Program-made: the position numbers and the translations under genes
In this document: piece by piece, positions 25,068-34,459 of the stretch
Layout of the letters: every line of letters begins with the position of its first letter
Position numbering within the stretch: position 1 is the first letter of the stretch
The notes under the pieces: generated by a model
Database searches by the model: none
What the model was told of the DNA's origin: nothing
Seen by the model: the letters and a program-made list of their open reading frames with translations, nothing else
From: Catellatospora sichuanensis
GTDB lineage: Bacteria; Actinomycetota; Actinomycetes; Mycobacteriales; Micromonosporaceae
Reading direction: 5' to 3'
Length of the DNA stretch: 64,000 nt
Assembly (NCBI RefSeq): GCF_007483665.1
Contig: NZ_VIQO01000038.1
Coordinates: 62,001-126,000, forward strand

Positions 25068-26150
25068 GTGATTCGGTGGCGGACAGGCACGGTGGAGCGG
25101 CTCGGCCGCAGTTGGCACGGCGCGCAGGAACTCACCGTCGTGCTGGTCGCCCGCACCCCCGACGACCCCGCGTCGGTACGCGCGCTGGCCTACCCCGACC
25201 TGGTCGGACAGCCCGAGGTCGGCGACGAGGTGCTGCTGAACACCAACGCGCTCGCGCTGGGCCTGGGCACCGGCGGCTACGCCATGGTCGTCGCGCTGCC
25301 CCGGCGGCTGCCCGAGGACACTCCGGTGCCGGGCCACATCGTGAAGGCGCGCTACAGCCCGCTGCAGACGATCCGGCTGGCCGCCGACGAGGAGGCCTCA
25401 CCGCACCGCGACGTGCTGGCCGCGGCACAGGACATCGGCGGCATGCCGGTGGTCGTGGCCGACCTCCACTCGGCGCTGCCCGCGATCCTGGCCGGCATCC
25501 ACGCCGAAGCGCCGGCGGCCCGGGTGGCATACCTGCTCACCGACGGCGGGGCGCTGGCCGCGGGCTTCTCCCGCACCCTCGACGCGCTGCGCGACCGGCT
25601 GGCCGGCACCGTCTCGGTCGGGCAGGCCTGGGGCGGCGACCTGGAGGCCGTCAACGTGCACACCGGGCTGCTCGCCGCCCGGCACGTGCTGCATGCCGAC
25701 ATCACCATCCTCAGCCAGGGCCCCGGCAACCTCGGCACGGGCACCACCTGGGGATTCTCCGGCGTCGCGGCTGGTGAGGCGGTCAACGCCACGGCCGCGC
25801 TCGGCGGACGGCCCGTCGGCGCGCTGCGCATCTCCGACGCCGATCCGCGCCCCCGCCACCGCGGCGTGTCGCACCACAGCCTGACCGCGTTCGGCCGGGT
25901 CGCCCTGGCCCCCGCGGACCTGGTGGTCCCGGCGGAACTCCCCGAACCGCTGGCCGCCGCCATCGCCCACGCGCTGGAACCCCTCGCGAGCCGCCACCGC
26001 ATCGTCAAGGTCGCCACCGCCGGCCTCGACGAGGCCCTCCGGGCGTCCCCTGTGAAGCTCTCCACCATGGGCCGCGACCTCGACGGCGACCACGCCTACT
26101 TCCTGGCCTGCGCCGCCGCCGGCCGCCACGCCGCCACCCTCACCACATGA
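25068..26150 (+). CDS. DUF3866 family protein
   Basis: 360 residues matching the actinobacterial DUF3866 family. Features include an early beta-rich part, a VGDEVLLNTNALALGLGTGGYAMV segment region, a VKARYSPLQTIRL block, and a central glycine-rich stretch SQGPGNLGTGTTWGFSG suggesting a nucleotide or phosphate-binding loop. Its function is unknown. In M. tuberculosis and relatives the homologue is also found near pafBC. The GTG start lies at the end of the gap shared with divergent pafB. A direct-repeat element follows its stop. Confidence 0.85.
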   Translation: MIRWRTGTVERLGRSWHGAQELTVVLVARTPDDPASVRALAYPDLVGQPEVGDEVLLNTNALALGLGTGGYAMVVALPRRLPEDTPVPGHIVKARYSPLQTIRLAADEEASPHRDVLAAAQDIGGMPVVVADLHSALPAILAGIHAEAPAARVAYLLTDGGALAAGFSRTLDALRDRLAGTVSVGQAWGGDLEAVNVHTGLLAARHVLHADITILSQGPGNLGTGTTWGFSGVAAGEAVNATAALGGRPVGALRISDADPRPRHRGVSHHSLTAFGRVALAPADLVVPAELPEPLAAAIAHALEPLASRHRIVKVATAGLDEALRASPVKLSTMGRDLDGDHAYFLACAAAGRHAATLTT

Positions 26151-26152
26151 AA

Positions 26153-26200
26153 GGAAGGGCACCTTCTTATCGCTATGCGTAGAGGAAGGGCACCTTCTTA
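26153..26200. repeat. GGAAGGGCACCTTC element, copy 2, with direct half-units
   Basis: Two copies of GGAAGGGCACCTTCTTA start at 26153 and 26184, in the same orientation 31 bases apart. Each unit holds the small palindrome GAAGG-GCA-CCTTC. The other three copies of this family in the window are inverted, so this one appears rearranged. It follows the DUF3866 gene by three bases. Confidence 0.8.
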
Positions 26201-26306
26201 ACCACCGGAGGCGGCTGAGCTGCGCGTTTCAGTGAAGCGCGCGGGGTGGTCTGCGGCGCAGCCCGGGATCAAGCGAGACGCGGGGCGGCAGGCGGCGCTC
26301 CCGGGC

Positions 26307-26513
26307 TCACTTGAGGACGACCAGCGCGATCCAGCCTGCGACGAACAGGCCGAGGATCGCGGCCAGCACCCAGGTCGGCACGGTGTACTCGCCGCGCCGG
26401 TTGGCCGAGATCTCGTTGTAGATCTTGTCCCGGCGGCGCTGGACCCAGTTGCTCCGTACTTCCTCGCCGGTGCGCTCGACCGGTTCGGCCTGCGGCTCGT
26501 GGTGCTCGCTCAT
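26307..26513 (-). CDS. Small C-terminally anchored membrane protein, function unknown
   Basis: 68 residues: an acidic then basic cytoplasmic part (EEVRSNWVQRRRDKIYNEI) and a single membrane helix at the C-terminal end (about 48-66, VLAAILGLFVAGWIALVVL). No family name is recognised. It lies downstream of pafA on the same strand, separated by a hairpin element, so it is probably transcribed on its own. The tail-anchored layout suggests a membrane-attached adaptor. Confidence 0.65.
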   Translation of the reverse strand: MSEHHEPQAEPVERTGEEVRSNWVQRRRDKIYNEISANRRGEYTVPTWVLAAILGLFVAGWIALVVLK

Positions 26514-26591
26514 AGTGCAGCGAGCTTAGCCACGCCACGCCCACACCGACCACCGGCCGCCGATCCCCCTGCTCAGCCGGACGAAACGATA

Positions 26592-26637
26592 GGAAGGGCA
26601 CCTTCTACATCGAAAAACGATAAGAAGGTGCCCTTCC
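26592..26637. repeat. GGAAGGGCACCTTC palindromic element, copy 3
   Basis: Inverted arms 26592-26612 and 26618-26637 with an AAAAA loop and one inserted base in the left arm. It lies directly after pafA and probably ends its transcript. Confidence 0.8.
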
Positions 26638-26662
26638 TTCCCCCGCGGAGCGGGGGGTGGTT

Positions 26663-28024
26663 CTACATGCTGGCGATCAGCCGCTCCACGCGCTCGTCGT
26701 GGGCGCGGAACGGGTCCTTGCACAGCACGGTGCGCTGCGCCTGGTCGTTCAGCTTCAGGTGCACCCAGTCGACGGTGAAGTCGCGACGCTTCTCCTGGGC
26801 GTGCCGGATGAACTCGCCCCGCAGCCGCGCCCGGGTCGTCTGCGGCGGCGTCTCCTTCGCCTCGAACGTGCGCAGGTCGGTCACCACCCGGTCGACCTTG
26901 CCGCGCTTCTCCAGCAGCGGGTAAAGCCCCCGACCGCGGCGCAGGTCGTGGTACGCCAGATCCATCTGCGCCACCCGCGGGCTCGACAGCGGCAGATCGT
27001 GCTTGCGCTGGTACGCCTCGATGACGCGCAGCTTGGTCACCCAGTCGATCTCCCGGCCCACATCGGCCAGGTTGCCCGACTCCACCGCGGTGAGCACCCG
27101 CCCCCACAGATCGATGATCCGCTGCGCGGCCGGGTCGCCGCCGTTGCGCCGGGCCACGAACTCGGTCGCCTTCTCGTGGTAGATCCGCTGGATCTCCAGC
27201 GCACTGGCCTCCTTGCCGCTGGCCAGCCGCACCTTGCGCCGCCCGGTGATGTCGTGCGACACCTCCCGGATCGCCCGGATCGGGTTCTCCAGCGCCAGGT
27301 CGGGCATGGCCACCCCGGTCTCGATCATCCGGAGCACCAGGTCCGCGCTGCCCACCTTCAGCAGCGTGGTGACCTCGTTCATGTTCGAGTCGCCGACGAT
27401 CACATGCAGGCGCCGGTAGCGCTCCGCGTCGGCGTGCGGCTCGTCCCGGGTGTTGATGATCGGCCGGGACCGGGTGGTCGCCGAGGAGACGCCCTCCCAG
27501 ATGTGCTCGGCCCGCTGCGACAGGCAGTAGACCGCCCCTCGGGGCGTCTGCAGCACCTTGCCCGCGCCGCAGATCAGCTGCCGCGTCACCAGGAACGGGA
27601 TCAGCACGTCCGCGAGCCGGCCGAACTCCCCGTGCCGGGACACCAGGTAGTTCTCGTGGCAGCCGTACGAGTTGCCCGCCGAGTCGGTGTTGTTCTTGAA
27701 GAGGTAGATCTCACCCGCGATCCCCTCATCGTGCAGCCGCTTCTCCGCGTCGACGAGCAGACCCTCCAGGATCCGCTCGCCGGCCCGGTCGTGCGCCACC
27801 AGATCGACCACCGAATCGCACTCGGGGGTCGCGTACTCGGGGTGGGAACCGACGTCTAGGTAGAGGCGTGCGCCGTTGCGCAGGAACACATTGCTGGACC
27901 GTCCCCATGAGACGACCCGACGGAAGAGGTAGCGCGCCACCTCATCGGGCGACAGCCGCCGCTGTCCCCGATAGGTGCAGGTGACGCCGTACTCGGTCTC
28001 GAGTCCGAAGATTCGTCGGTCCAT
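26663..28024 (-). CDS. pafA: Pup-protein ligase PafA
   Basis: 453 residues, the usual PafA length. It joins the C-terminal Glu of Pup to lysines of target proteins using ATP. The carboxylate-amine ligase fold is seen in [11 protein letters not shown] at the start, [19 protein letters not shown] (catalytic Asp57), [20 protein letters not shown] and [19 protein letters not shown]. It lacks the extra loop of Dop. Here it stands alone on the minus strand, separated from pafBC by a plus-strand gene and from prcA by a sugar dehydratase gene. Confidence 0.97.
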   Translation of the reverse strand: MDRRIFGLETEYGVTCTYRGQRRLSPDEVARYLFRRVVSWGRSSNVFLRNGARLYLDVGSHPEYATPECDSVVDLVAHDRAGERILEGLLVDAEKRLHDEGIAGEIYLFKNNTDSAGNSYGCHENYLVSRHGEFGRLADVLIPFLVTRQLICGAGKVLQTPRGAVYCLSQRAEHIWEGVSSATTRSRPIINTRDEPHADAERYRRLHVIVGDSNMNEVTTLLKVGSADLVLRMIETGVAMPDLALENPIRAIREVSHDITGRRKVRLASGKEASALEIQRIYHEKATEFVARRNGGDPAAQRIIDLWGRVLTAVESGNLADVGREIDWVTKLRVIEAYQRKHDLPLSSPRVAQMDLAYHDLRRGRGLYPLLEKRGKVDRVVTDLRTFEAKETPPQTTRARLRGEFIRHAQEKRRDFTVDWVHLKLNDQAQRTVLCKDPFRAHDERVERLIASM

Positions 28025-28168
28025 ACACAGACACTAGCCGCCAGAACGCCCAAGGTCACTCTCGTACGGTCTGACGCCGCCGGTGTAATCGCGACGGAAC
28101 CCCACCCACCGCCGCAACCGCAGGTCGCACACGGGTCGCCACGGAACGTGACTTAAACTTTCGTCGTC

Positions 28169-29143
28169 ATGAAACTTCTGGTCACCGGCGGCGCGGGCTT
28201 CATCGGCTCCCACTACGTGCGCACCCGGCTCGCCACGCCCGGCAGCCACGGCCCGCGGATCACCGTGCTCGACCGGCTCACCTACGCCGGCAACCGCGAC
28301 AACCTCGCCCCCGTCGCCGCCGACCCCCGCCTCACCTTCGTCGAAGGCGACATCTGCGACCCGCTCCTGGTCGACGAGCTCGTCGCCGGGCAGGACGCGG
28401 TCGTCCACTTCGCCGCCGAGTCGCACGTCGACCGCTCCATCACCACCGCCGCCGAGTTCGTACGCACCAACATGCTCGGCACCCAGATCCTGCTCGACGC
28501 CGCCGCACGCCACCGCACCGGCCGATTCCTGCACGTCTCCACCGACGAGGTCTACGGCTCGACCGACACCGGCAGCTGGACCGAGGACCAGCCGCTCGCG
28601 CCGCGCTCGCCGTACGCCGCCGCCAAGGCCGGCTCCGACCTGCTCGCGCTGGCCGCATTCACCACCCACTGCCTCGACGTCGTGGTCACCCGTTCGAGCA
28701 ACACCTACGGGCCCTACCAGTACCCCGAGAAGATCATCCCGCGGTTCACCACCAACCTGCTCGACGGGCTGCCCGTGCCGCTCTACGGCGACGGCTCGCA
28801 CCGCCGCGAGTGGCTGCACGTCGACGACCACTGCGCGGGCGTCGACCTGGCGCTGCACCACGGGCGCGCCGGCGAGGTCTACCACCTCGGCGGGCGCGAC
28901 GAGCTCGCCAACAGCGACCTCACCGACCTGCTCCTGACGCTGACCGGCCGCGGCCCGGAACTGGTACGCCACGTCGCCGACCGCCCAGGCCACGACCACC
29001 GGTACGCCCTGGACAGCTCGAAGATCACCGAGGAGCTCGGCTACCGGCCCACGGTGGCGCTCGCCGACGGCCTCGCCGCGACCGTCGCCTGGTATCGCGA
29101 CAACCGCGCCTGGTGGGAGCCACTGATCGCCCGAAACGGCTGA
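28169..29143 (+). CDS. rfbB: dTDP-glucose 4,6-dehydratase-like epimerase/dehydratase
   Basis: 324-residue short-chain dehydrogenase of the extended type. VTGGAGFIGSHY binds NAD. Tyr149 and Lys153 lie in SPYAAAKAGSD, and STDEVYGS and SNTYGPYQYPEKIIPRF match dTDP-glucose 4,6-dehydratase, which makes dTDP-4-keto-6-deoxyglucose for rhamnose and other deoxysugars. No other rfb genes are adjacent. It interrupts the Pup-proteasome cluster on the opposite strand and ends at a hairpin whose stem includes its own stop codon. No clear ribosome binding site precedes the ATG. Confidence 0.88.
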   Translation: MKLLVTGGAGFIGSHYVRTRLATPGSHGPRITVLDRLTYAGNRDNLAPVAADPRLTFVEGDICDPLLVDELVAGQDAVVHFAAESHVDRSITTAAEFVRTNMLGTQILLDAAARHRTGRFLHVSTDEVYGSTDTGSWTEDQPLAPRSPYAAAKAGSDLLALAAFTTHCLDVVVTRSSNTYGPYQYPEKIIPRFTTNLLDGLPVPLYGDGSHRREWLHVDDHCAGVDLALHHGRAGEVYHLGGRDELANSDLTDLLLTLTGRGPELVRHVADRPGHDHRYALDSSKITEELGYRPTVALADGLAATVAWYRDNRAWWEPLIARNG

Positions 29144-29172
29144 CGCCCGTGCCGAAGCGGCACGGGCGTCAG
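29140..29172. terminator. Bidirectional hairpin terminator between rfbB and prcA
   Basis: A perfect 15-base stem (29140-29154 with 29158-29172) with AAG loop. The TGA of the dehydratase gene lies inside the left arm. It sits 23 bases from the end of the convergent prcA gene. Confidence 0.85.
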
Positions 29173-29194
29173 GCCCACTCATCGTCGACCGCGG

Positions 29195-29980
29195 CTACTC
29201 GGCCGTGGGCGTGTCCGGCTTCGGGGCATCGGCCTTGGGCGCGTCGGCCTTCGGTGCCGCCGCCTTGGGCGCGTCCGCCGCAGCCGGGCTCACCAGCGCC
29301 GTCAGCGCCGCGCCCGCCACGCGCCGGAACTTGCGGCCCGGCCGAGCGCGCTCCAGCACCGCGACTTCCAGCTGCTCGGGGGCCAGCGTGCGCGCCGCGC
29401 CGCCCTCGCCGCCGACGCTGCTCAGCGCCTTGACCGCCAGCTTCAGCGCGTCACCGAGGGTGTGCGACTCGCTGTGCTCGGCACGCAGGATGTTGCCGAT
29501 CGCCTCCGCCTGCCCGCCCATCGCCATGAACCCAGGCTCGTCCTGCACCGAGCCGTCGTAGGTCAGCCGGTACAGCTCGTCGTGCTCCGGCGCGGACCCC
29601 ACCTCGGCGACGCAGATCTCCACCTCGTACGGCTTGCCCTGCTCGCTGAAGATCGAGCCAAGGGTCTGCGCGTACGCGCTGGCCAGCGCCCGCCCGGTGA
29701 CGTCCCGGCGGTCGTAGGAGTAACCCCGCAGGTCGGCCATGCGCACGCCGGCGTTGCGGAGGTTCTCGAACTCGTTGTAGCGGCCCACGGCCGCGAACCC
29801 GATCTTGTCATAGATCTCGCTCACCTTGTGCAGCGTGGTGGAGACGTTCTCCGCCACGAACAGCACACCACCGGCGTACGTCAGCACGACCACGCTGCGA
29901 CCGCGGGCGATGCCCTTGCGGGCGTACTCCGAGCGGTCCCGCATGATCTGCTCAGGCGAGGCGTAGAACTGCATGGCCAC
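29195..29980 (-). CDS. prcA: Proteasome subunit alpha
   Basis: 261 residues forming the outer rings of the 20S proteasome, which gate substrate entry and dock the ARC ATPase. The N-terminal gate peptide [20 protein letters not shown] is conserved, and the core is typical. The C-terminus has a low-complexity tail of repeated ADAPK-like units (about 232-261), longer than needed for the fold. It starts 43 bases after prcB on the same strand; pup, the endonuclease gene, prcB and prcA form one likely operon. Confidence 0.97.
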   Translation of the reverse strand: MAMQFYASPEQIMRDRSEYARKGIARGRSVVVLTYAGGVLFVAENVSTTLHKVSEIYDKIGFAAVGRYNEFENLRNAGVRMADLRGYSYDRRDVTGRALASAYAQTLGSIFSEQGKPYEVEICVAEVGSAPEHDELYRLTYDGSVQDEPGFMAMGGQAEAIGNILRAEHSESHTLGDALKLAVKALSSVGGEGGAARTLAPEQLEVAVLERARPGRKFRRVAGAALTALVSPAAADAPKAAAPKADAPKADAPKPDTPTAE

Positions 29981-30023
29981 GGCGTGTCTTCTCCTTATGG
30001 AGTAACGGGAGAGCGGTTGGGGG

Positions 30024-30866
30024 TCAGGCGCCCGGCTGCAGAGCCCGGGCCGCGATGACGGTCTGGGCCATGGCCGCCGTCTCCTCGTCGGTCAGGCGCT
30101 GCGTGCCCTCTGCGGTCGCGGTCATCACCACGGGGAAGATCTTGCGGATGACGTCGGGGCCACCGGTGGCGGTGTCGTCGTCGGCCGCGTCGAACAGCGC
30201 CTCCACCGCGAGCTGGGCGGCCTCCGCGATGCCCAGACCCTGCTTGTAGCGCTTCTTCAGCGACGACTTCGCGAACAGCGAACCGGAGCCGATCGCGTCG
30301 TAGCCGCCGTGCTCCTCGTACAGGCCGCCGGCGATGTCGAAGCTGAAGATGCGCCCGACCTTGCCGGGCGTCTTCGCGTCGAGGTCGAACCCGGCGAACA
30401 GCGGGATCACGGCCAGCCCCTGCATGGCCGCGCCGAGGTTCTGCCGGATCATCGTGGCCAGCCGGTTGGCCTTGCCGTCGAGCGAGAGCATCGCGCCCTC
30501 GATCTTCTCGTAGTGCTGCAGCTCCACCTGGAACAGCCGCATCAGCTCGATACCGACGCCGGCCGTGCCCGCGATGCCGATCAGCGAGTACGGGTCGGCG
30601 GGGTGCACCTTCTCGATGTCGCGGCTCGCGATGAGATTGCCCATGGTGGCGCGGCGGTCGCCGGCCATCACCACGCCCTCGTTCGTGCTGATCGCGACGA
30701 TCGTGGTGGCGTGCGGGGCCAGGTCGGCGTTCATGCCTGCCGGCAGAGTGCGTCGGCCGGGCAGCATCTCCGGCGCGACCTGGGTCAGGAAGTCCGTGAA
30801 AGACGACGTTCCCGGCGTGGTGAAACTAGCTGGTAGACGCCCGGGTGAACCAAGACCAGCTGACAC
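30024..30866 (-). CDS. prcB: Proteasome subunit beta
   Basis: 280-residue precursor of the catalytic beta subunit. The propeptide is removed before Thr54 (DLAPHA | TTIVAIS), freeing the N-terminal threonine nucleophile; Lys and Asp partners follow in the usual spacing. The start is decided by AAGGAG placed just before GTG 30866, and the product then begins [15 protein letters not shown] like other PrcB proteins. This start lies inside the 3' end of the endonuclease VII-like gene, an 82-base overlap in a different frame. Confidence 0.95.
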   Translation of the reverse strand: MSAGLGSPGRLPASFTTPGTSSFTDFLTQVAPEMLPGRRTLPAGMNADLAPHATTIVAISTNEGVVMAGDRRATMGNLIASRDIEKVHPADPYSLIGIAGTAGVGIELMRLFQVELQHYEKIEGAMLSLDGKANRLATMIRQNLGAAMQGLAVIPLFAGFDLDAKTPGKVGRIFSFDIAGGLYEEHGGYDAIGSGSLFAKSSLKKRYKQGLGIAEAAQLAVEALFDAADDDTATGGPDVIRKIFPVVMTATAEGTQRLTDEETAAMAQTVIAARALQPGA

Positions 30867-31456
30867 GCTGTCTCCTTCAGATACTCGATCGCCCTGGCAA
30901 GGGACTGCTCGTTGTCTTTGAACTGTCCAAGACCGCCGTTGCAGTTGAAACACAGGATGCCACGTACGTTACCGAATTCATGGTCATGGTCAACGTGCTC
31001 GGGGTCCGGTGCGCCGCAGATGGCGCACACACCACCCTGCCACGCGAGCCGCGCCTCGAAATCCTCCTGCGTCATGCCGTAACGACGCTTGAGGTGGTAC
31101 TGACGCGTACTACCGTGATGCTTCTCCTTCGTCTCCACGCCTCGCCGGTTGTGGCATTCGAGGCAGTAGGAGTGCAAGCCGCTGGCTTTGGTCCGAGTCT
31201 TGGCGAACTCAGCGATCGGTTTGACCTGAGCACAGTCCGGACACCACTTGGCACCCTCGGGCACCTCATGGTCAGCCTTCTTCTGAGGAGCGACACCTTT
31301 GGCCCGACGGTAGCCCTCTAGCCGAGTGCGTGTGCACGACCGGCAGTAGTAGCTGCGACCGTCGGGACGGCTCTTGTTGCTGTAGAACTGGCTGCTCGAG
31401 AGCATCCGTTCGCACTGAGGACACTTCTTCTTCGTATCATCCGGCGAAACGGACAT
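30785..31456 (-). CDS. HNH protein of the recombination endonuclease VII type
   Basis: 223 residues. Two N-terminal zinc-ribbon-like repeats (CPQC...CRSC at about 12-42 and CPDC...CLEC at about 72-101) precede a C-terminal endonuclease VII/HNH domain: [19 protein letters not shown] then [18 protein letters not shown]. The HDH catalytic histidines and the zinc cysteines are intact, so a nuclease activity is possible. It starts 6 bases after the pup stop and overlaps prcB by 82 bases, so it is part of the proteasome operon. Its role there is unknown; it could be a domesticated mobile nuclease or a regulator. Confidence 0.88.
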   Translation of the reverse strand: MSVSPDDTKKKCPQCERMLSSSQFYSNKSRPDGRSYYCRSCTRTRLEGYRRAKGVAPQKKADHEVPEGAKWCPDCAQVKPIAEFAKTRTKASGLHSYCLECHNRRGVETKEKHHGSTRQYHLKRRYGMTQEDFEARLAWQGGVCAICGAPDPEHVDHDHEFGNVRGILCFNCNGGLGQFKDNEQSLARAIEYLKETACQLVLVHPGVYQLVSPRRERRLSRTS

Positions 31457-31462
31457 ATGGGA

Positions 31463-31675
31463 CTATTCCCCGCCTTTCTGGACATAGCCCCTAATGAATT
31501 CCTCGGCGTTCTCCTCGAGGACGGCGTCGATCTCGTCGAGGATGTCGTCGACGTCCTCGCCGATCTGCTCGACGCGCTCGGCAACCTCGGGGTTCACCTC
31601 GGGCGCGACCGACTCGGCTTCCTGCTCGTTCCGAGAGCGGCCCGACTGTGACTGTCCACCGTCCTGCGTGGCCAT
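31463..31675 (-). CDS. pup: Prokaryotic ubiquitin-like protein Pup
   Basis: 70 residues, mostly disordered and acidic, with the helical ARC-binding region in the middle (VEQIGEDVDDILDEIDAVL) and the C-terminal ligation tail YVQKGGE. It ends in Glu rather than Gln, so it can be attached by PafA without prior deamidation by Dop. It opens the pup, endonuclease, prcB, prcA operon; dop lies 61 bases upstream on the same strand and may be co-transcribed. Confidence 0.97.
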   Translation of the reverse strand: MATQDGGQSQSGRSRNEQEAESVAPEVNPEVAERVEQIGEDVDDILDEIDAVLEENAEEFIRGYVQKGGE

Positions 31676-31736
31676 CTGCGCCTCCCTGACGTCGCCTGTG
31701 GGCCTTAAACGTAGCGCGCGGGACCGACTAAAGCGA

Positions 31737-33254
31737 TCACCCGGCGGTGATCACTTCAAGAAGATCCTTTGCGCTGGGGCAACGGTCGAAGAGCGCGCCG
31801 ACGTGTGTCTTCGTGCCGCGCTCGGGCTCCATCATGGGCACCCTGACCAGGGCCTCGCGGCCGACGTCGAAGATGACCGAGTCCCAGCTCGCGGCGACCA
31901 CTTCGGACGCGTACTTGGCCAGGCAGCGACCGCGGAAGTACGCCCGCGTGTCGTCCGGCGGCTCGGTCATCGCGGCGCGGGTCGACTCGGGGTCCAGCAG
32001 CGTCTTCATCGCGCCGCGGGCCACCAGGCGGTGGTAGAGGCCCTTCTCCGGGCGTACGTCGCTGTACTGCAGGTCGACCAGCTGGAGCTTGGACGACGCC
32101 CAGCCGAGGTTCTCCCGCTCGCGGTAGCCCTCGAGCAGGCGCAGCTTGGCCACCCAGTCCAGCTCGTCGGCGAGTTTCATCGGGTCGTCGCCGAGGCGGG
32201 TCAGCACGCTCTCCCAGCGGTCGAGCACGTCGCGGGTCTGGGCGTCGGTGTCGGACCCGGTGCGCGACTCGACGAAGGCGTGGGCCCGCTCGTAGAACGC
32301 CCACTGCAGGTCGAGCGCGGTGAGCCGGCGGCCGTCGCGCAGCCGCATGGTGTGCTTGAGGCTCGGGTCGTGGCTGACCGCGCGCAGCTCGGCGACGGGG
32401 TCGGCGATGCCGAGGTCGGCGGTGAGCGCCTTCTCCTCGATCATGGTGAGGATGAGCGCGCTGGTGCCGACCTTGAGGTAGGTCGAGATCTCGGACAGGT
32501 TCGCGTCACCGATGATCACGTGCAGGCGGCGGTACTTGTCGGCGTCGGCGTGCGGCTCGTCGCGGGTGTTGATGATGGGCCGCTTCAGCGTGGTCTCCAG
32601 GCCCACCTCGACCTCGAAGAAGTCGGCGCGCTGGGTGATCTGGAAACCGGCCTGGCTGCCGTCCTGGCCGATGCCGACCCGGCCGGCCCCGCAGAAGATC
32701 TGCCGCGTCACGAAGAACGGGGTCAGGTAGGTGACGATGTCCGCGAAGGGGGTCTGCCGGCGCATGAGGTAGTTCTCGTGCGCGCCGTACGAGGCGCCCT
32801 TGTTGTCGGTGTTGTTCTTGTAGAGGTGGATCGGGTGGCTGCCCGGGATGGTCGCGGCACGGCGCGCGCCCTCGGCCATGACCTGCTCGCCGGCCTTGTC
32901 CCAGCGCACCACGTCCAGCGGGTTGGTCACCTCGGGGGTCGAGTACTCCGGGTGGGCGTGGTCGACGTAGAGCCGGGCGCCGTTGGTCAGGATGACGTTG
33001 GCCAGGCCCAGGTCCTCGTCGGCGAGCGCCTCCGCCGGGTCGTACGCCGCACCGGTGTAGCTGAATCCCCGCGCGTCGCGCAGCGGCGACTCCTCCTCGT
33101 AGTCCCAGCGGGCACGGCCGCCGCGGGCGAGTTCGGGGCGGGCCCCGTAGGCGTTCACGACCTGGGACGAGGTCACCATCGGGTTGGCCCCGGGCTGTCC
33201 CGGTACGGAGATCCCGTACTCGACCTCGGTACCCATGATCCGCCGCACGCTCAT
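31737..33254 (-). CDS. dop: Pup deamidase/depupylase Dop
   Basis: 505-residue PafA paralogue that removes Pup from tagged proteins. It shares [32 protein letters not shown] (catalytic Asp98), [15 protein letters not shown] and [19 protein letters not shown] with PafA. It contains the extra Dop loop (about residues 46-80, [20 protein letters not shown]) that distinguishes it from PafA. Because Pup here already ends in Glu, only the depupylating activity should be required. The ATG 33254 start gives [10 protein letters not shown], as in other Dop proteins; the frame extends upstream without similarity. Confidence 0.95.
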   Translation of the reverse strand: MSVRRIMGTEVEYGISVPGQPGANPMVTSSQVVNAYGARPELARGGRARWDYEEESPLRDARGFSYTGAAYDPAEALADEDLGLANVILTNGARLYVDHAHPEYSTPEVTNPLDVVRWDKAGEQVMAEGARRAATIPGSHPIHLYKNNTDNKGASYGAHENYLMRRQTPFADIVTYLTPFFVTRQIFCGAGRVGIGQDGSQAGFQITQRADFFEVEVGLETTLKRPIINTRDEPHADADKYRRLHVIIGDANLSEISTYLKVGTSALILTMIEEKALTADLGIADPVAELRAVSHDPSLKHTMRLRDGRRLTALDLQWAFYERAHAFVESRTGSDTDAQTRDVLDRWESVLTRLGDDPMKLADELDWVAKLRLLEGYRERENLGWASSKLQLVDLQYSDVRPEKGLYHRLVARGAMKTLLDPESTRAAMTEPPDDTRAYFRGRCLAKYASEVVAASWDSVIFDVGREALVRVPMMEPERGTKTHVGALFDRCPSAKDLLEVITAG

Positions 33255-33437
33255 GCAACGAAGCCTCTCACACCCTGACCGGTGAGACGAGGAGAGCATC
33301 CGTGTTCGGGCCAGCCTGGGAGGTTCAGCGCCTTTCGTACACCCGCATGCCGACCTGCGATCGCGGCGCTCCCGCGCGCGGCGGCGACCGGGATAGCATC
33401 CCCGTTCTGACCCGGCGCTGCGATGAAGGACGGTGCG

Positions 33438-34394
33438 ATGACCCCTCCGGTGCTGTCTGTCGTGATCCCCATGTACAACGAGCAGGAGGTGCTGCCCCTG
33501 CTCATCGCCCGGCTGCGCCCGCTGCTGGACGACGCCGGGCTGGACTACGAGGTCGTGGCGGTGGACGACGGCAGCTCGGACGACACCGCGCCGATGCTGC
33601 TGCTGGCCTGCCGGGAGTGGCCGCGGCTGCGGGTGGTGCGGCTGCGGCGCAACAGCGGCCACCAGGCGGCGCTGACCGCGGGCCTGCACCGGGCGCGGGG
33701 CGAGTACGTGGCGAGCATCGACGCGGACCTGCAGGACCCGCCGGAGAAGATCCTGGAGATGCTGGCGCTGGCGCGGGCCGAGTCGCTGGACATCGTGTAC
33801 GGCGTGCGCGACGACCGGTCCACGGACACGGCTTTCAAGCGGCAGACCGCGCAGGCCTACTACCGGGTGATGCGCCGGCTGGTCGGTAAGAAGGTGCCGC
33901 CCAACGCGGGCGACTTCCGGCTGCTGAGCCGGGCGGCGGTGGAGGCGCTGCGGGCGATGCCGGAGCGCCAGCCGGTGTACCGGCTGCTGGTGCCGTGGCT
34001 GGGTTTCCCGAGCGGCGAGGTCCCGTACCGGCGGGAGGTGCGGGCGGCGGGCAGCACGAAGTACCCGCTGAGCAAGATGATCAAGCTGGCGTTCGACAGC
34101 GTCACGAACTTCTCCGCGGCTCCGCTGCGCCTGGCGACCTGGTCGGGGCTGGTGAGCTTCCTCGTGTGCTTCGTGCTCGGCTGCTACAGCGTGGTGCGGT
34201 TCGCGATGGGCGAGACGGTCAGCGGCTGGACGTCGCTGTTCACCGCGATCCTGTTCCTGGGCGGGGTGCAGCTGCTGTGCCTGGGCCTGCTGGGCGAGTA
34301 CATGGGCCGGCTGTACGCGGAGGTCAAGGGCCGCCCGACGTACATCGTCGGGTACGACTCGGCCGAGGCGGCCGAGCCGGTCCCCGCGCGCTGA
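33438..34394 (+). CDS. Family 2 glycosyltransferase, polyprenyl-phosphate sugar transferase type
   Basis: 318 residues with a GT2 catalytic domain: [27 protein letters not shown] (nucleotide binding), [11 protein letters not shown] (the DxD metal site) and Q-x-x-RW-like QPVYRL. Two C-terminal membrane helices (about 232-255 and 268-292) mark it as a GtrB/ArnC-like enzyme that loads sugar onto a polyprenyl phosphate carrier. GAAGGA before ATG 33438 favours this start over ATG 33423. It lies between dop and arc on the opposite strand and ends at a hairpin. Confidence 0.88.
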   Translation: MTPPVLSVVIPMYNEQEVLPLLIARLRPLLDDAGLDYEVVAVDDGSSDDTAPMLLLACREWPRLRVVRLRRNSGHQAALTAGLHRARGEYVASIDADLQDPPEKILEMLALARAESLDIVYGVRDDRSTDTAFKRQTAQAYYRVMRRLVGKKVPPNAGDFRLLSRAAVEALRAMPERQPVYRLLVPWLGFPSGEVPYRREVRAAGSTKYPLSKMIKLAFDSVTNFSAAPLRLATWSGLVSFLVCFVLGCYSVVRFAMGETVSGWTSLFTAILFLGGVQLLCLGLLGEYMGRLYAEVKGRPTYIVGYDSAEAAEPVPAR

Positions 34395-34412
34395 CCGGGG
34401 ACCTCAGACGGC

Positions 34413-34446
34413 GATGGCGCCCGCCCCCTGAGGGGCGGGCGCCATC
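34413..34446. terminator. Bidirectional hairpin terminator between the GT2 gene and arc
   Basis: A perfect 15-base stem (34413-34427 with 34432-34446), loop CTGA, followed by TTCG. It is placed between the stops of two converging genes. Confidence 0.85.
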
Positions 34447-34459
34447 TTCGATCCTGCGG

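Noticed and set aside
26153-26637. Repeated GGAAGGGCACCTTC units as a possible CRISPR array
   Set aside because: Units are palindromic, few, irregularly spaced and separated by genes. No spacer pattern or cas gene is present.
30785-31456. Reading the HNH gene as part of an insertion sequence or intein
   Set aside because: There are no terminal inverted repeats, target duplications or transposase motifs, and pup and prcB are both complete, so a mobile-element call is not supported.
31494-33278. A long plus-strand frame opposite pup and dop
   Set aside because: Composition and repeats of Gly, Asp, Val and Arg are those of an antisense frame; the minus strand carries clear pup and dop genes.
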